Part shown: one piece after another, positions 1 to 8,662 of the stretch
Position numbering within the stretch: position 1 is the stretch's first letter
Layout of the letters: the number at the start of each line of letters is the position of its first letter
Assembly: GCA_023511995.1 (NCBI GenBank)
Contig: JAIMAL010000006.1
Location: 1-64,000, forward strand
Length of the DNA stretch: 64,000 nt
Source: Burkholderiales bacterium
Lineage (GTDB): Bacteria; Pseudomonadota; Gammaproteobacteria; Burkholderiales; Thiobacteraceae
Direction of reading: 5' to 3'
The notes under the pieces: generated by a model
Database searches by the model: none
What the model saw: the letters and a program-made list of their open reading frames with translations, nothing else
Told to the model about the DNA's origin: nothing
Made by a program: the position numbers and the translations under genes

Positions 1-87
1 GCCTGAACTGGAAAACACCTCATCAGGTATTTATGCAATCATACAGCCGCGTTGCACTTCGAGATTGAATCCACCGATTTTTAAAGA
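1..87 (-). other. Possible CRISPR leader-side segment downstream of cas2
   Basis: This stretch lies just beyond the cas2 stop on the minus strand and is more AT-rich than the coding DNA around it. In type I-E loci the leader and repeat array commonly follow cas2. No complete or partial palindromic repeat is visible here, so the array itself, if present, is outside the window. Calling it a leader is inference from position only. Confidence 0.3.
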
Positions 88-399
88 TCAGCTCGTCTCG
101 CCCTGAACCGGCCGCCGGGCGAGGATGAGTCCATCCACTTCCGCGAATTCAATCGGTGGCGAACCCAGCGTGCGCACGGCCTGGCCGCCTGGCACGTCCC
201 GCTCCTGCCAGATCAGGACGATACTGGCCTCCCGCTCATTGGGAAACCAGTCGGCCAGGACATTCCAGATGCGCTCCCGCACTGCCGGCGAGATGCGCGG
301 CGCGCTATAGACGCCGGGTGCGACCTCCAGCATCGCAGAGGCCAAGAGCCCTCGCACGCGCGACGAGACGTTACGCGTCACCACCACGGTCATGGACAT
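88..399 (-). CDS. cas2: CRISPR-associated endonuclease Cas2, type I-E
   Basis: Cas2 pairs with Cas1 in the adaptation complex that inserts new spacers. The protein has 103 residues (E. coli Cas2e has 94) and opens with MSMTVVVTRNV, the hallmark start of I-E Cas2, followed by a ferredoxin-like core (VRGLLASAMLEVAPGVYSAP) and a DGLILARRP end. The start overlaps the end of cas1 by 29 bases, which implies translational coupling. It is the last cas gene of the minus-strand operon. The alternative start two codons in would give almost the same product. Identification is secure from sequence and position. Confidence 0.95.
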   Translation of the reverse strand: MSMTVVVTRNVSSRVRGLLASAMLEVAPGVYSAPRISPAVRERIWNVLADWFPNEREASIVLIWQERDVPGGQAVRTLGSPPIEFAEVDGLILARRPVQGETS

Positions 400-1270
400 C
401 GAAGAGCTCCTTGATGCGGTCGATCATCTTGGGGATGAGCTTTTCCTGCCGGAACAGCCGGGCGGCGCGCTTACGTACCTCGCGCTCTATCGAAACATCA
501 CCTTTGCCCTTTTGCATCGCCTGCACACTGGCAAAAGCAAGTGGCAGCGTCACCTCCACGCGCCACAGGTCGGCGATGTCGAGGGTGAAGGCGTTGCTGG
601 AATCCTCATGGATGAAACCCAGGGGTGGTAACGCACCCACTGCTGCAACGGCGATGTCGGCTGCCGCCTCGACGAAAGTGGCGGCATGGTTGATGGCCTG
701 GTTGGGCAGGTCGGCGGCCTCGGGGTTTTCGCGATCATAGCGCCTGCCCTGCCAGTCGATGCCGAAGCGTTGCGCAGTAAGCTTGTAGCTTTCCTTCATG
801 CGCGCGCCTTCGATGCCACGCAGGGTTTCGAGGTCGCGATGGGGCAGCACGCGGCCGAAACGCCACGCGTAAAGACGGCGCGCGGTATCCAACCGAAGTT
901 TTGGGTCGGCCCAGCGTTCGGCGTGCGCCCGAGCCACATCGGATCGGCCTTGGCCCATCGGCGGCGCGGTGTAACTTTTGACGCCGCCTTCCCCCACGGC
1001 AGCGATCAGTACCCCGTGGCGGGCGCACAGCCGCAGCACGTCCTGGGTGAGACTCGTTCCCGGACCGAGGAGGATCATGGACACGGCCTGATAGGGAATT
1101 GCATAGTCGCCGGCATCCAGCGTCTCGCTTTGCGCCGCCACGAACCGCAGCGTGCCATCTTCCACCGACAGTCGGCCGTATTCCAGATACAGCAACCCGT
1201 GCCGGTCTGCGTGCGGAATGCGCGAGGCGGCCAAACCGAGCCGCCCAGGGATGAGGCCAGGCGGATTCAT
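371..1270 (-). CDS. cas1: CRISPR integrase Cas1, type I-E
   Basis: Cas1 is the catalytic integrase of spacer acquisition. At 299 residues it is close to E. coli Cas1 (305). The metal-binding residues are present: E154 in RGIEGARMKESY, H221 in LGFIHEDSS and D231/D234 in FTLDIADLW, matching E. coli E141, H208, D218 and D221. The start overlaps the cas6e stop by four bases (ATGA), and cas2 starts inside the 3' end. All catalytic residues are intact, so adaptation should be possible if an array exists nearby. Confidence 0.96.
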   Translation of the reverse strand: MNPPGLIPGRLGLAASRIPHADRHGLLYLEYGRLSVEDGTLRFVAAQSETLDAGDYAIPYQAVSMILLGPGTSLTQDVLRLCARHGVLIAAVGEGGVKSYTAPPMGQGRSDVARAHAERWADPKLRLDTARRLYAWRFGRVLPHRDLETLRGIEGARMKESYKLTAQRFGIDWQGRRYDRENPEAADLPNQAINHAATFVEAAADIAVAAVGALPPLGFIHEDSSNAFTLDIADLWRVEVTLPLAFASVQAMQKGKGDVSIEREVRKRAARLFRQEKLIPKMIDRIKELFDVHDRGGDA

Positions 1271-1965
1271 CGCGGCGGCGCCAGCAAAACCATGCCAAAG
1301 CCAAAGGCGCGGTGCCGCCCGATCCCGCGCTTAAGGTAGTCGGCAAAGCGCGTAGGTTCCCGGATGACCGCCTCGGCGGCAAAGAGCGCCTGGGGTCGCT
1401 CGATGGAAAGCAACCGGTTGCCACCATCACGGGCGCGGCGCAAGAGGCGGGCTCGGGCGCTCATCCCCAAAAGCTCGACTTGCTCCAAGGCCACCGCCTC
1501 CTGCCACTGCCGGGCAAACCATTGGCGATAGACTTCGGCACGCGAGGGCGTCGCGTCATTCTGCCGATCTAGGGCGCGCAGATAGACGTCTTTTTCCTCC
1601 TCACCCTTTCGTGAAACGGGGCAGGCCAGCACTTCCAGATGCAGCCGCTGGCCTGCTCGCCACTGGGTTGGCATCGGTTTGCTCGCCGCATTTTCCGTAT
1701 CGAGGGCGGCAAGGGCGGCCAGCGAGCCGCGCTCTTCGGCGATCATGAGCAGACTTTGCGCATCGACAGGCGCGTAGGCAAGCACTTCCTGCCTTCTCTC
1801 AAAATACCGGAAGGGTTTCGGCGCCGCTTCGCCAAAGAGGGCTGTGAGCCAAGCATGCAGCGTGTAACCCAGCGTCTCGTCCTCCTGACGGATGCCATGT
1901 TCGAAGGCAAAGCGGATGAGACGCGGAGGGTAAAGCGGCAAGCGAATCAAGTGGAGCGTGCTCAT
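1267..1965 (-). CDS. cas6e: CRISPR RNA endoribonuclease Cas6e (Cse3/CasE)
   Basis: Cas6e cuts the pre-crRNA at each repeat hairpin and stays in the Cascade complex. The 232-residue protein starts MSTLHLIRLPLYPP and ends with the glycine-rich loop GIGRHRAFGFGMVLL that is typical of the RAMP fold. A histidine at position 23 (FAFEHGIRQ) is placed like the catalytic histidine of other Cas6e proteins, although that assignment is by position. It is about 30 residues longer than E. coli CasE (199). It overlaps cas5e and cas1 by four bases at either end. Confidence 0.93.
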   Translation of the reverse strand: MSTLHLIRLPLYPPRLIRFAFEHGIRQEDETLGYTLHAWLTALFGEAAPKPFRYFERRQEVLAYAPVDAQSLLMIAEERGSLAALAALDTENAASKPMPTQWRAGQRLHLEVLACPVSRKGEEEKDVYLRALDRQNDATPSRAEVYRQWFARQWQEAVALEQVELLGMSARARLLRRARDGGNRLLSIERPQALFAAEAVIREPTRFADYLKRGIGRHRAFGFGMVLLAPPR

Positions 1966-2672
1966 GAACTGACCTCCAGGAGCCCCACCGCATAGCGTTC
2001 GGAGCCTCGGTGGATGTTGTTGCGCCAGTCGCGCCGGTCGTAGCGCTCTTGCGTTCCTTGTCCCGACCCTTCATCGAGCGGCCAGAGGGCATCGATCACC
2101 CGAGGGCGCTGCCGCGGGCCAATCTCGGCGAGTGGCTCGGCCTCAAGCGCCGCTTTGAGGGTCTCTGCCTGCCGCCGCCCGATCAGGATAGGAACGGAAG
2201 GCAGGCAGGGTTTGCGGCCAAAAAAAAGCGGCCGGGCGGGATAGCGCAGCGCGGTTTCGATCTCATCGAGCGTGGGCGATTCCTCTCCGGTTAGGGTCAG
2301 GGCCACCGTCATCACGCCGTTGGCCCAGTAGTCGCGGTAGCGGATGTGGGTGCTGGTACCCGATGCACCGCGTCGACTTTCGTCTTTGCCACGCGTTGTC
2401 CAGCCGGTTCCGACCATGAACTCCTGCCCAAGGTCTACGGTCTGGAAGTCTTGCAGTGGCACTGGCTCGGCATCCCAGCGCGCGGCAAAACGTAGCCGGT
2501 CCTGAACCCCCTGAAGCCTGTCCGTGTCGCGGTGATCCCAGCCTAGGGCATTTCCAAGCAGACCGGTGAGCATCGACTTGCCGGGATAGCGCCAGATGGG
2601 GTGGTTTTGATCGACCACCACCGCGCCAAAACTCATGAGCGGCGCATCAAAACGCAGCATCAGGCAGTCCAT
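1962..2672 (-). CDS. cas5e: Cascade subunit Cas5e (CasD)
   Basis: Cas5e caps the 5' handle of the crRNA in Cascade. The 236-residue protein has the expected N-terminus (MDCLMLRFDAPLMSFG), an early RYPGKSMLTGLLGNALGW segment and a central TTRGKDESRRGASGTSTHIRYRDYW stretch typical of the I-E family. Its start abuts the cas7e stop, and its stop overlaps the cas6e start in an ATGA. The gene order cas7-cas5-cas6 is the standard I-E arrangement. Confidence 0.94.
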   Translation of the reverse strand: MDCLMLRFDAPLMSFGAVVVDQNHPIWRYPGKSMLTGLLGNALGWDHRDTDRLQGVQDRLRFAARWDAEPVPLQDFQTVDLGQEFMVGTGWTTRGKDESRRGASGTSTHIRYRDYWANGVMTVALTLTGEESPTLDEIETALRYPARPLFFGRKPCLPSVPILIGRRQAETLKAALEAEPLAEIGPRQRPRVIDALWPLDEGSGQGTQERYDRRDWRNNIHRGSERYAVGLLEVSS

Positions 2673-3809
2673 TTACGCGCTCCAGACAGCGGCAAGGGCC
2701 GCCTCGATATTCTGTGCCACGGGCGTTCTCGGGGGTAATCCCTCGGGAACCGGCTCCAGCACGGTGGAAAGCCCACGGTAGCTCCCTGGCGGGCCATACA
2801 TGGTATCCAGGTCAGTGAGGTATTTCGCCAGCCGCGCAAGAGCAATGCGCCGCACGTCTTCTCTGGTCCCCTTTGTGGGGACGGCTTCCAGAAAGGCATT
2901 GGCCAGCGTCCTCGGCTGTTCGCGCCCGGCTTCGAGCAAAAGGAAGTCAGCCCAGGCATAGGGGGCGGTGCTACCCTTCTTCGCTCCTGGGCTTTGCCGC
3001 AGGAGGGTGTCGATGAGTGTGGTCAATACGCGCTTGGCCAAGGCGGGGTCTTGCTCGCGCCACACTTTGGCCTCACAGCCGGCGAGGTTGGAGATGAGCA
3101 GCGGTACATCGACCGCGACATAGGCGTAGTAGAGCCCGGCGCCGAGTTCGGTCTGGTTGGCGTGGGCCGCACCGGTTTCGTCGTCGCGATTGAGATCATC
3201 GACGACGGTGAAGTAATCCATCTCGGTGTTGGCCGCGTGCACGGTAAACGCATGCGCCACGTGCACCGGAGCGTCCACCCGCGCAAGCAGGTCAGAGGTG
3301 ACCATGCGGCCAAAAAGCGCGGCAGTCAGCCCGGCGGCGGACTTGCTCATCGCCTTGAGGTTCTCTTGTTCGTCCTTCGATTTGAGGCGTTCTTCGAGCG
3401 CCTTGGCGGGGTTTTCCTGCCGGGCGGCATCGACCAGCATCTGGGCGAAATAGTCGGCCTCCCGTGCCCCAAAGAGGATAGGCTGGTTGAGGTCGCCGCC
3501 CTCTTTGACGCCGCCGTCGATGACCGCTTTGGCCAATGGCTCGATGAGCGCTGCGGCAAGCGTCTCGTCCACCCCCTGGGCGACGACTTTAGGGAGCACC
3601 GTGCGGGTAAAAAACGAACGCGTGCGGTAGCCGTCGGGAATGTCGGGGAGGCGCGCCGTCAAGTCTTCGCGCCAGTGGCGTTTGAGGCACTGCGAGGAGA
3701 CGCGCAGCCGGATCGCGTTGCCAAAGGGAATGCGTTTGGCGAGCCCTGCATCGTCGCGGTTGAGGAGGCTCGCGGGGTAGGCGGTGAGGGTGTGGATTTG
3801 CAGGAACAT
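2673..3809 (-). CDS. cas7e: Cascade backbone subunit Cas7e (Cse4/CasC)
   Basis: Cas7e forms the six-subunit backbone that holds the crRNA spacer. The 378-residue protein (E. coli CasC 363) carries the family signature RVSSQCLKRHWRE near residues 37-48 and the HAFTVHAANTEMDYFTVVDDL segment near the centre. It begins 19 bases after the cse2 stop and abuts cas5e. No frameshift or truncation is visible. Confidence 0.95.
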   Translation of the reverse strand: MFLQIHTLTAYPASLLNRDDAGLAKRIPFGNAIRLRVSSQCLKRHWREDLTARLPDIPDGYRTRSFFTRTVLPKVVAQGVDETLAAALIEPLAKAVIDGGVKEGGDLNQPILFGAREADYFAQMLVDAARQENPAKALEERLKSKDEQENLKAMSKSAAGLTAALFGRMVTSDLLARVDAPVHVAHAFTVHAANTEMDYFTVVDDLNRDDETGAAHANQTELGAGLYYAYVAVDVPLLISNLAGCEAKVWREQDPALAKRVLTTLIDTLLRQSPGAKKGSTAPYAWADFLLLEAGREQPRTLANAFLEAVPTKGTREDVRRIALARLAKYLTDLDTMYGPPGSYRGLSTVLEPVPEGLPPRTPVAQNIEAALAAVWSA

Positions 3810-3828
3810 GGCTGGACTCCTTGGTCGA

Positions 3829-4353
3829 TCAGTTTTGGGTCTGGTGACGGTAAAACGCGGCTGCGATGCGATGGTTCAGACGCTGACGCTGTTCGTTGTC
3901 TTGAGTGAGAAGAAACGCGGCGCCATCACGCCAGTCGAAGCGCTCGCCTTTGGCGGCCAGAAAACGCACCGCGCTCATGAAAAGATCAGGTCGTACATCT
4001 TCTGGCGCAGAAAGAAGCTGCTCGAGCCTTCCTTCGGAAAACTGGCTTTCGGCAAGGGCCTGGCCCAAGGGGCGGCGGGGATCGTGTCCCTCCTTGCCCA
4101 GTGTGGCCAAGCCCCAGGCGATCGTCATCCAGGCTGGGGTTTGAAACTCGGGCGGCAGGTCGTCTCCCAAATGGCGCAGCCAGAGGCGATAGAAAGCGAG
4201 CGGGATCGGTTGCTCCAGGCTCCAGCGGCGCAGGGCGGCACGCTCGCCGTTGGGGTAATGTTCGGCGCCGATGATGGCCGCCATTTGAGCGACACGTGCG
4301 CCGAGGGAAGATCCGGTCGCAGTATCGGTGACTTCAGAAAGCGCTTCGGTCAT
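3829..4353 (-). CDS. cse2: Cascade small subunit Cse2 (CasB)
   Basis: Cse2 is the small subunit, present twice in Cascade, that stabilises the displaced DNA strand. The protein has 174 residues, is largely helical and contains basic patches such as NGERAALRRWSLEQPIPLAFYRLWLRHLG. The ATG overlaps the cse1 stop in ATGA. Small subunits are poorly conserved, so the call leans on its place between cse1 and cas7e as well as on similarity to the family pattern. Confidence 0.9.
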   Translation of the reverse strand: MTEALSEVTDTATGSSLGARVAQMAAIIGAEHYPNGERAALRRWSLEQPIPLAFYRLWLRHLGDDLPPEFQTPAWMTIAWGLATLGKEGHDPRRPLGQALAESQFSEGRLEQLLSAPEDVRPDLFMSAVRFLAAKGERFDWRDGAAFLLTQDNEQRQRLNHRIAAAFYRHQTQN

Positions 4354-5948
4354 CAGGCAATCTCCTCAGCAGGTTGGGTGGAATTCCGGGTTGTCCGTGG
4401 CATGGGAAGGCGTTGTTTGTGAAGCAGCGCACGAAAGACGCTTTGCCCTTGCGTGATCGCGCGCCAGGTGCGGTTGGCGGGCAGCGGCATCTGTTCGTGG
4501 GCTTCGTCGAGCAGCGCCTGGGCGGCATCGACGAGGGCTTGCTGCCAGTCGGCGCGTACCGTTTCGTGCGCTTCTTCCGCACCGCGCCAAAGGGTAGGAA
4601 AGAAAAGCGCTTCCCAACGGCGGGCGAAATCGTTACCTGCTTGCTTGAGCCACTTATCGATGCGCTCGAAATCGGGTTTTCCCGGCCCGCCTTCGGTGAG
4701 CATAGTCAGGGCGGCGGTAAAGGCGCTTTTGACATTTCCCGCATCGGTCAGCAACGCTTCTGCTAGATGGCCGAGGGTGTCACGCTTGGGTTTGTGGGAC
4801 AACGTCATCTGTACCTTGGGGGGAACAGGTATTTCGACGCGGTGGAAGCCTTCCGTCTTACCTTGGCTGCGGGCAAGGCAACTGGCGACAAACCACGCCA
4901 CGCCCTCACCAAGTCTGGGCTCTTGCAGAGGCGTGAGCCGATAGCCCTTTTGAAAGAGCAGATTGGTGAGGAGTTGCGGTGTCCAGCCCTCTTTTGACAA
5001 GGTGAGAGCAGAAATACCTTTTTTCTTATTCTGGGTGTTGAGCGGCATCCAAGGATCGCCGACATCGCCGTTTTCTAGGCTTTTAGGGCCGATCTGCCGG
5101 GCTTTACTGGTCGCGCCCAAGGCAATGAGACCTCGCTCAAATGGCTGCAGGCGTAGCGCTCGCGCCGTCTCGATGAACCACGGCTCCAGGTCTTTAATCA
5201 GGTACTGATGGCCGTCACGGTCCCAATGGTTTAACCAGGTCAGGACGACAGCACGGTTCTTGAATCCATATATTTCCAATACCTGCTGACGCATCTTTGC
5301 CAGAATAGCAACCTCCTCGGTAAAGCGACGAGAGGGATTTAAACTGGATGCCCAAGCAACGATTGTTCGGCTACCCGCGCCGCTATTCATGCGGATGACC
5401 CCATAATTGTCACGCCCCAAAACTCCGCTAGTCGTTTGAAACACAACGATGGCATATAACCACGCCTCTAACCAATTCGGATGAATCCGGGCTATTTTCA
5501 GATCATGGTTCTTTGCGGTGATAAGCACATCCAGCTCGTCAGGGGCTGTGGCTTTGGGTTCGTAGGAGACTTTGCCACGCTTGACCTCCACGCCGTAATC
5601 CTTGGCCTCCTCCTCCCAGCTTTTCCACGGATGTTGCATGAAAGCTGGTTTTGTCACGTCTTCGACCAGGAGATGCCAGGCGCTCTCCTCTCCATCGGCA
5701 AGATCGAGGAGCCCATTGCGCCAATGGGTGGGGTCTGTGGGCAGCGTGTCCGTGGGAAAACGCGCCTGGATGCTGGCCGCGAGCTGCACCAGGAAAACAT
5801 GCCAGGGGTCGGCCTGATGCGCCCGCAGTCCGGTGTAGCCCTCGACGTTTCCGGCGCTCAACAGGGCAAGGAGCTCCGGAAGCGCCACGCGCTCGGTACC
5901 GCTCACGGTGCGGATGCCGATCAACGGCTCCGAAAGAAGGTTATACAT
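4353..5948 (-). CDS. cse1: Cascade large subunit Cse1 (Cas8e/CasA)
   Basis: Cse1 recognises the PAM and recruits Cas3. I take the start at MYNLLSEPLIGIRT, matching the usual N-terminus, which gives 531 residues; an upstream in-frame ATG at 6017 would sit well inside cas3. The chosen ATG overlaps the cas3 stop by eight bases. The family-typical segment NWLEAWLYAIVVFQTTSGVLGRDNYGVIRMN is split here for readability: it begins NWLEAWLYAIVVFQ and continues GRDNYGVIRMNSGAGSR. The stretch 5401-5520 has about 47% G+C, far below the surrounding DNA, which suggests mosaic origin or recent transfer. Confidence 0.93.
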   Translation of the reverse strand: MYNLLSEPLIGIRTVSGTERVALPELLALLSAGNVEGYTGLRAHQADPWHVFLVQLAASIQARFPTDTLPTDPTHWRNGLLDLADGEESAWHLLVEDVTKPAFMQHPWKSWEEEAKDYGVEVKRGKVSYEPKATAPDELDVLITAKNHDLKIARIHPNWLEAWLYAIVVFQTTSGVLGRDNYGVIRMNSGAGSRTIVAWASSLNPSRRFTEEVAILAKMRQQVLEIYGFKNRAVVLTWLNHWDRDGHQYLIKDLEPWFIETARALRLQPFERGLIALGATSKARQIGPKSLENGDVGDPWMPLNTQNKKKGISALTLSKEGWTPQLLTNLLFQKGYRLTPLQEPRLGEGVAWFVASCLARSQGKTEGFHRVEIPVPPKVQMTLSHKPKRDTLGHLAEALLTDAGNVKSAFTAALTMLTEGGPGKPDFERIDKWLKQAGNDFARRWEALFFPTLWRGAEEAHETVRADWQQALVDAAQALLDEAHEQMPLPANRTWRAITQGQSVFRALLHKQRLPMPRTTRNSTQPAEEIA

Positions 5949-8484
5949 CGTCTTTCTCCAGTCCAAAGCGGGTGTAGCGGAACGATTGGTTGCCAATGGA
6001 AAAGCGAAATCCTCCATCTATGCCCACAGCATGAAGGGTATCGGGAATCGCGCCGTCTTCCAACCAGCGGGCGGGGATGGTCAAGCGGCGGATCGTCGCG
6101 CCAAAAGGCGAAACCAACGGCTCAGCCAAGGGAATCTCGTACGTCGGGTCGCCCAAGCGGGTGAGGACGTGTTCGCCATTGTCGGGATAGTGGAGCTCGC
6201 CAAAAGGCTGCGGCTCGAGCAGGGAACGCATCGCTTGCACGATGTCGGCGAGCTGTCTGCCATAGAGCCAATCGCGATGCTGCCTCCAGACCTCGGGCAG
6301 CGCCTCGAGTGCTTCCATGTGGGTGGTGCGCTCGATCAGTTCGCGCGCCTGCTGCGGGAGGCGGATTTCTGGATTGGCGGAAAGCAATTCCCAGGTGGCG
6401 GCCAGCACTCGTCCATCCGGATAGACCGTGCCCAGGCCAGCAGGACCGTGCAGTTCGCCGTCTTTGCCGAGATATTCCGCAAGCGCTTTCGCTGGCACAC
6501 GCACAAGCGCACGCGGGCGTTCATGGCCACCGGGGCGGCTATCGCGACGATGCCGGTGCAGTCGTCCCAGCCTCTGGATCAGGACATCCATGGGCGCCAG
6601 ATCGGTGATCAGCCAGTCGGCATCGATGTCGAGGCTCTGCTCCAGTGTCTGGGTGCCGATCAAAAGTTTCGCCCCTTCGGGAGAGGCTTTGCCCAGTTGC
6701 GCGGTGACCGCCGCATCCAGCAGTTCGCGATCCTCGCGGGCAAAGCGGCCATGATGGGGGCAGGTGACCCCATTGACATCAAAGAGGGCGGGCAGCAGCT
6801 GCGGGCGCTCCTTGGCAATCGCGGATTCGACCGTGCGGAACAGGCTATTTGCCAGGCGTACGGTGTTGCAGACGACGAGCGCCCTCGCACCCGCCTCGAG
6901 CGCGGCAATGAGCCGGGGGATCAGCGCCTCATCCTCGTCCATGATGGGGGCAAGCTCCACCGCAACGGTGCGCTCGCGCGCGGGCGGCATCGGCCAGGTT
7001 TTGTCGCGTGCCGAGATGAGCGGATAGGGTCTGGCCATGGCGGCAGCGAGCGGCACCGGTTCGCGCCCGAAAAAGGCGGCAGCAGCGGTCTCGCCGAGGG
7101 TGGCCGAGAGAAGTAACGCCCAGCCGCCACGAGCGAGGTGGCCGCGCAGCAACCCTTTGAGAAGCTCGCGCATGTATGGGTCAGAGGCGTGCACTTCATC
7201 GACCACCAAGAGGTGCCGATCGAGACACACCGAGCGCATTAGGCTGTGCTTGACCTGTAGCACGGAGAGCAGCGCCTGGTCGATCGTGCCCACGGCAACG
7301 GGCGCGGCCAGAAAGCGCTTGGGGCGCTCTGCCGACCAGAGGCGTTCGCGACGTTTCGCTTCAGTATCGTCATCCCAGAGGGCGCCGCTCGGGTCGGGCA
7401 GGACCGGTTCGCCGTCAACACGTACATACCCCGGTGCAGCAAGCAGCACCGGCCCAGGCCGTCGCTCTGTTTCGAATGCGCGCTCCACGGCCTGCAAGAC
7501 GCGGGTATAGAGCTCGCGGGCTGCCACGCGGGTGGGCAGCGCAAAGTAGAGGCCATCGACCTTGCCTTCGGCATACAGGCGCATCCACCAGCCGAGCGCG
7601 GCCTCCGTCTTGCCGGAGCCGGTATCGGATTCGATAAGCAATAGACGGGTGGCCTCGCCCACTTCGAGTTGGTTGGCCAGCGCTTCCTGAAGCGGCGTGG
7701 GGGCAAAGGGGAAGACGTCGGAGAATGCTTTCGGTTGCCGCGGCTCGGGCACCGTTAAGCCAATGACAGCGAGCGCCCGTTGCGCGGCTTGTCGGGCCAA
7801 CGTCAGGCGATCTTCCTCAGGGCTTTGCCGGAAGGGGAAGAACTGGGTGTCGGAGCCGATCCAGTCGGCGAGCATCACCAGCCCGGCAAAACGATGCTGG
7901 AGGGAAGCCGAGGCGTCGATGGGTGGAATACCATCCTCGAACGCTGCGGGGAAAGCGGCACGGGCCCCTTGCGCGAGGTGATCGAGCGCAGCCAAAGGAT
8001 CGTACCCCGCGCTGGGCTGCCAGAGCTGAAGGTGGGAAGTGTAGGCCGAATCGGCCAGCCAACGCTCGATGTCGCCTTGCGAAATTGGGCGGCCATGGTG
8101 GGAGATGCTGGCAATCAGCATTTGCATGGCCTGTTCTGTATCAGTGAACCAATCCGCCACGTGTTCCATCAGATTCCACCACGCAGGTGGCCAGGCGTCA
8201 GGAACGCTGAGAAACCCCAGCGCTTCCATCACGTGGCCGGCCGTATCCCTCGGTTTGGCGCTGGGGTCGGCCTTAGCCTGAAAGCCGCGGTTGCACTTGC
8301 CGAAATCGTGCAGAAATGCAATAACGGCCAAGCGATCCTTGCATGCCGACGACAGCGAAGAGAGCGACCGCGCCAGGTTGGACATGTCAAGAAGCGCGCG
8401 ACAGACCTGGGCAACATCCAGACAGTGGTCGGCGAGCGGATGGAATCCATTGCGGGGGTCAAATTTCCCCCACGGACGGTACAT
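5941..8484 (-). CDS. cas3: CRISPR effector nuclease/helicase Cas3
   Basis: Cas3 is recruited by Cascade to nick, unwind and degrade target DNA. The 847-residue protein has an N-terminal HD nuclease domain (H15, H20, H59-D60 in FLHDFGK, SISHHGRP at about 126-133) fused to an SF2 helicase: Walker A SDTGSGKT at 286-293, DEVH at 429-432, LLSATLGE, and motif VI QRLGRLHRH. All key residues are present, so it should be active. It is the first gene of the cas operon, and its stop overlaps the cse1 start. No convincing sigma-70 promoter was found upstream. Confidence 0.95.
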   Translation of the reverse strand: MYRPWGKFDPRNGFHPLADHCLDVAQVCRALLDMSNLARSLSSLSSACKDRLAVIAFLHDFGKCNRGFQAKADPSAKPRDTAGHVMEALGFLSVPDAWPPAWWNLMEHVADWFTDTEQAMQMLIASISHHGRPISQGDIERWLADSAYTSHLQLWQPSAGYDPLAALDHLAQGARAAFPAAFEDGIPPIDASASLQHRFAGLVMLADWIGSDTQFFPFRQSPEEDRLTLARQAAQRALAVIGLTVPEPRQPKAFSDVFPFAPTPLQEALANQLEVGEATRLLLIESDTGSGKTEAALGWWMRLYAEGKVDGLYFALPTRVAARELYTRVLQAVERAFETERRPGPVLLAAPGYVRVDGEPVLPDPSGALWDDDTEAKRRERLWSAERPKRFLAAPVAVGTIDQALLSVLQVKHSLMRSVCLDRHLLVVDEVHASDPYMRELLKGLLRGHLARGGWALLLSATLGETAAAAFFGREPVPLAAAMARPYPLISARDKTWPMPPARERTVAVELAPIMDEDEALIPRLIAALEAGARALVVCNTVRLANSLFRTVESAIAKERPQLLPALFDVNGVTCPHHGRFAREDRELLDAAVTAQLGKASPEGAKLLIGTQTLEQSLDIDADWLITDLAPMDVLIQRLGRLHRHRRDSRPGGHERPRALVRVPAKALAEYLGKDGELHGPAGLGTVYPDGRVLAATWELLSANPEIRLPQQARELIERTTHMEALEALPEVWRQHRDWLYGRQLADIVQAMRSLLEPQPFGELHYPDNGEHVLTRLGDPTYEIPLAEPLVSPFGATIRRLTIPARWLEDGAIPDTLHAVGIDGGFRFSIGNQSFRYTRFGLEKDDV

Positions 8485-8535
8485 GCGTTGATCCCCCTCT
8501 GATGGCGAAGACCTGTACCACAGTATGAGTCAATC

Positions 8536-8556
8536 CAGGCTCAAAAGGTGAGCCTG
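8536..8556. repeat. 8-bp inverted repeat upstream of cas3
   Basis: CAGGCTCA and TGAGCCTG are perfect inverted repeats separated by five bases (AAAGG). The site lies about 52 bases upstream of the cas3 ATG and outside the fcc terminator, so it could be an operator for the cas operon or a hairpin in its leader. There is no T-run next to it. The function is inference. Confidence 0.4.
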
Positions 8557-8613
8557 CCTCAGGCGATACATGCGCTTTGCAGCCCCGCCTGCGACGTGCG
8601 GGGCGGCCGGACG

Positions 8614-8637
8614 AAAAAAAGGCCGCTTGCGCGGCCT
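8614..8637 (-). terminator. Rho-independent terminator of the sqr-cytochrome-fccB operon
   Basis: Read on the minus strand, AGGCCGC and GCGGCCT form a perfect 7-bp stem around a GCAA tetraloop, followed directly by a run of T. It starts about 26 bases beyond the fccB stop and separates this operon from the cas operon, which reads the same way. Confidence 0.9.
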
Positions 8638-8662
8638 GAAGGCTCTCGGCAGAGAAAAGGGA

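Noticed and set aside
1-87. CRISPR repeat in the left edge
   Set aside because: No GC-rich palindromic 28-29 bp repeat or part of one could be found.
5949-6017. Longer N-terminus for Cse1
   Set aside because: It would overlap cas3 by 77 bases and does not match the family start; the ATG at 5948 does.
8485-8560. Sigma-70 promoter for cas3
   Set aside because: TTGACT and CATACT-like hexamers exist but not at 16-18 base spacing.
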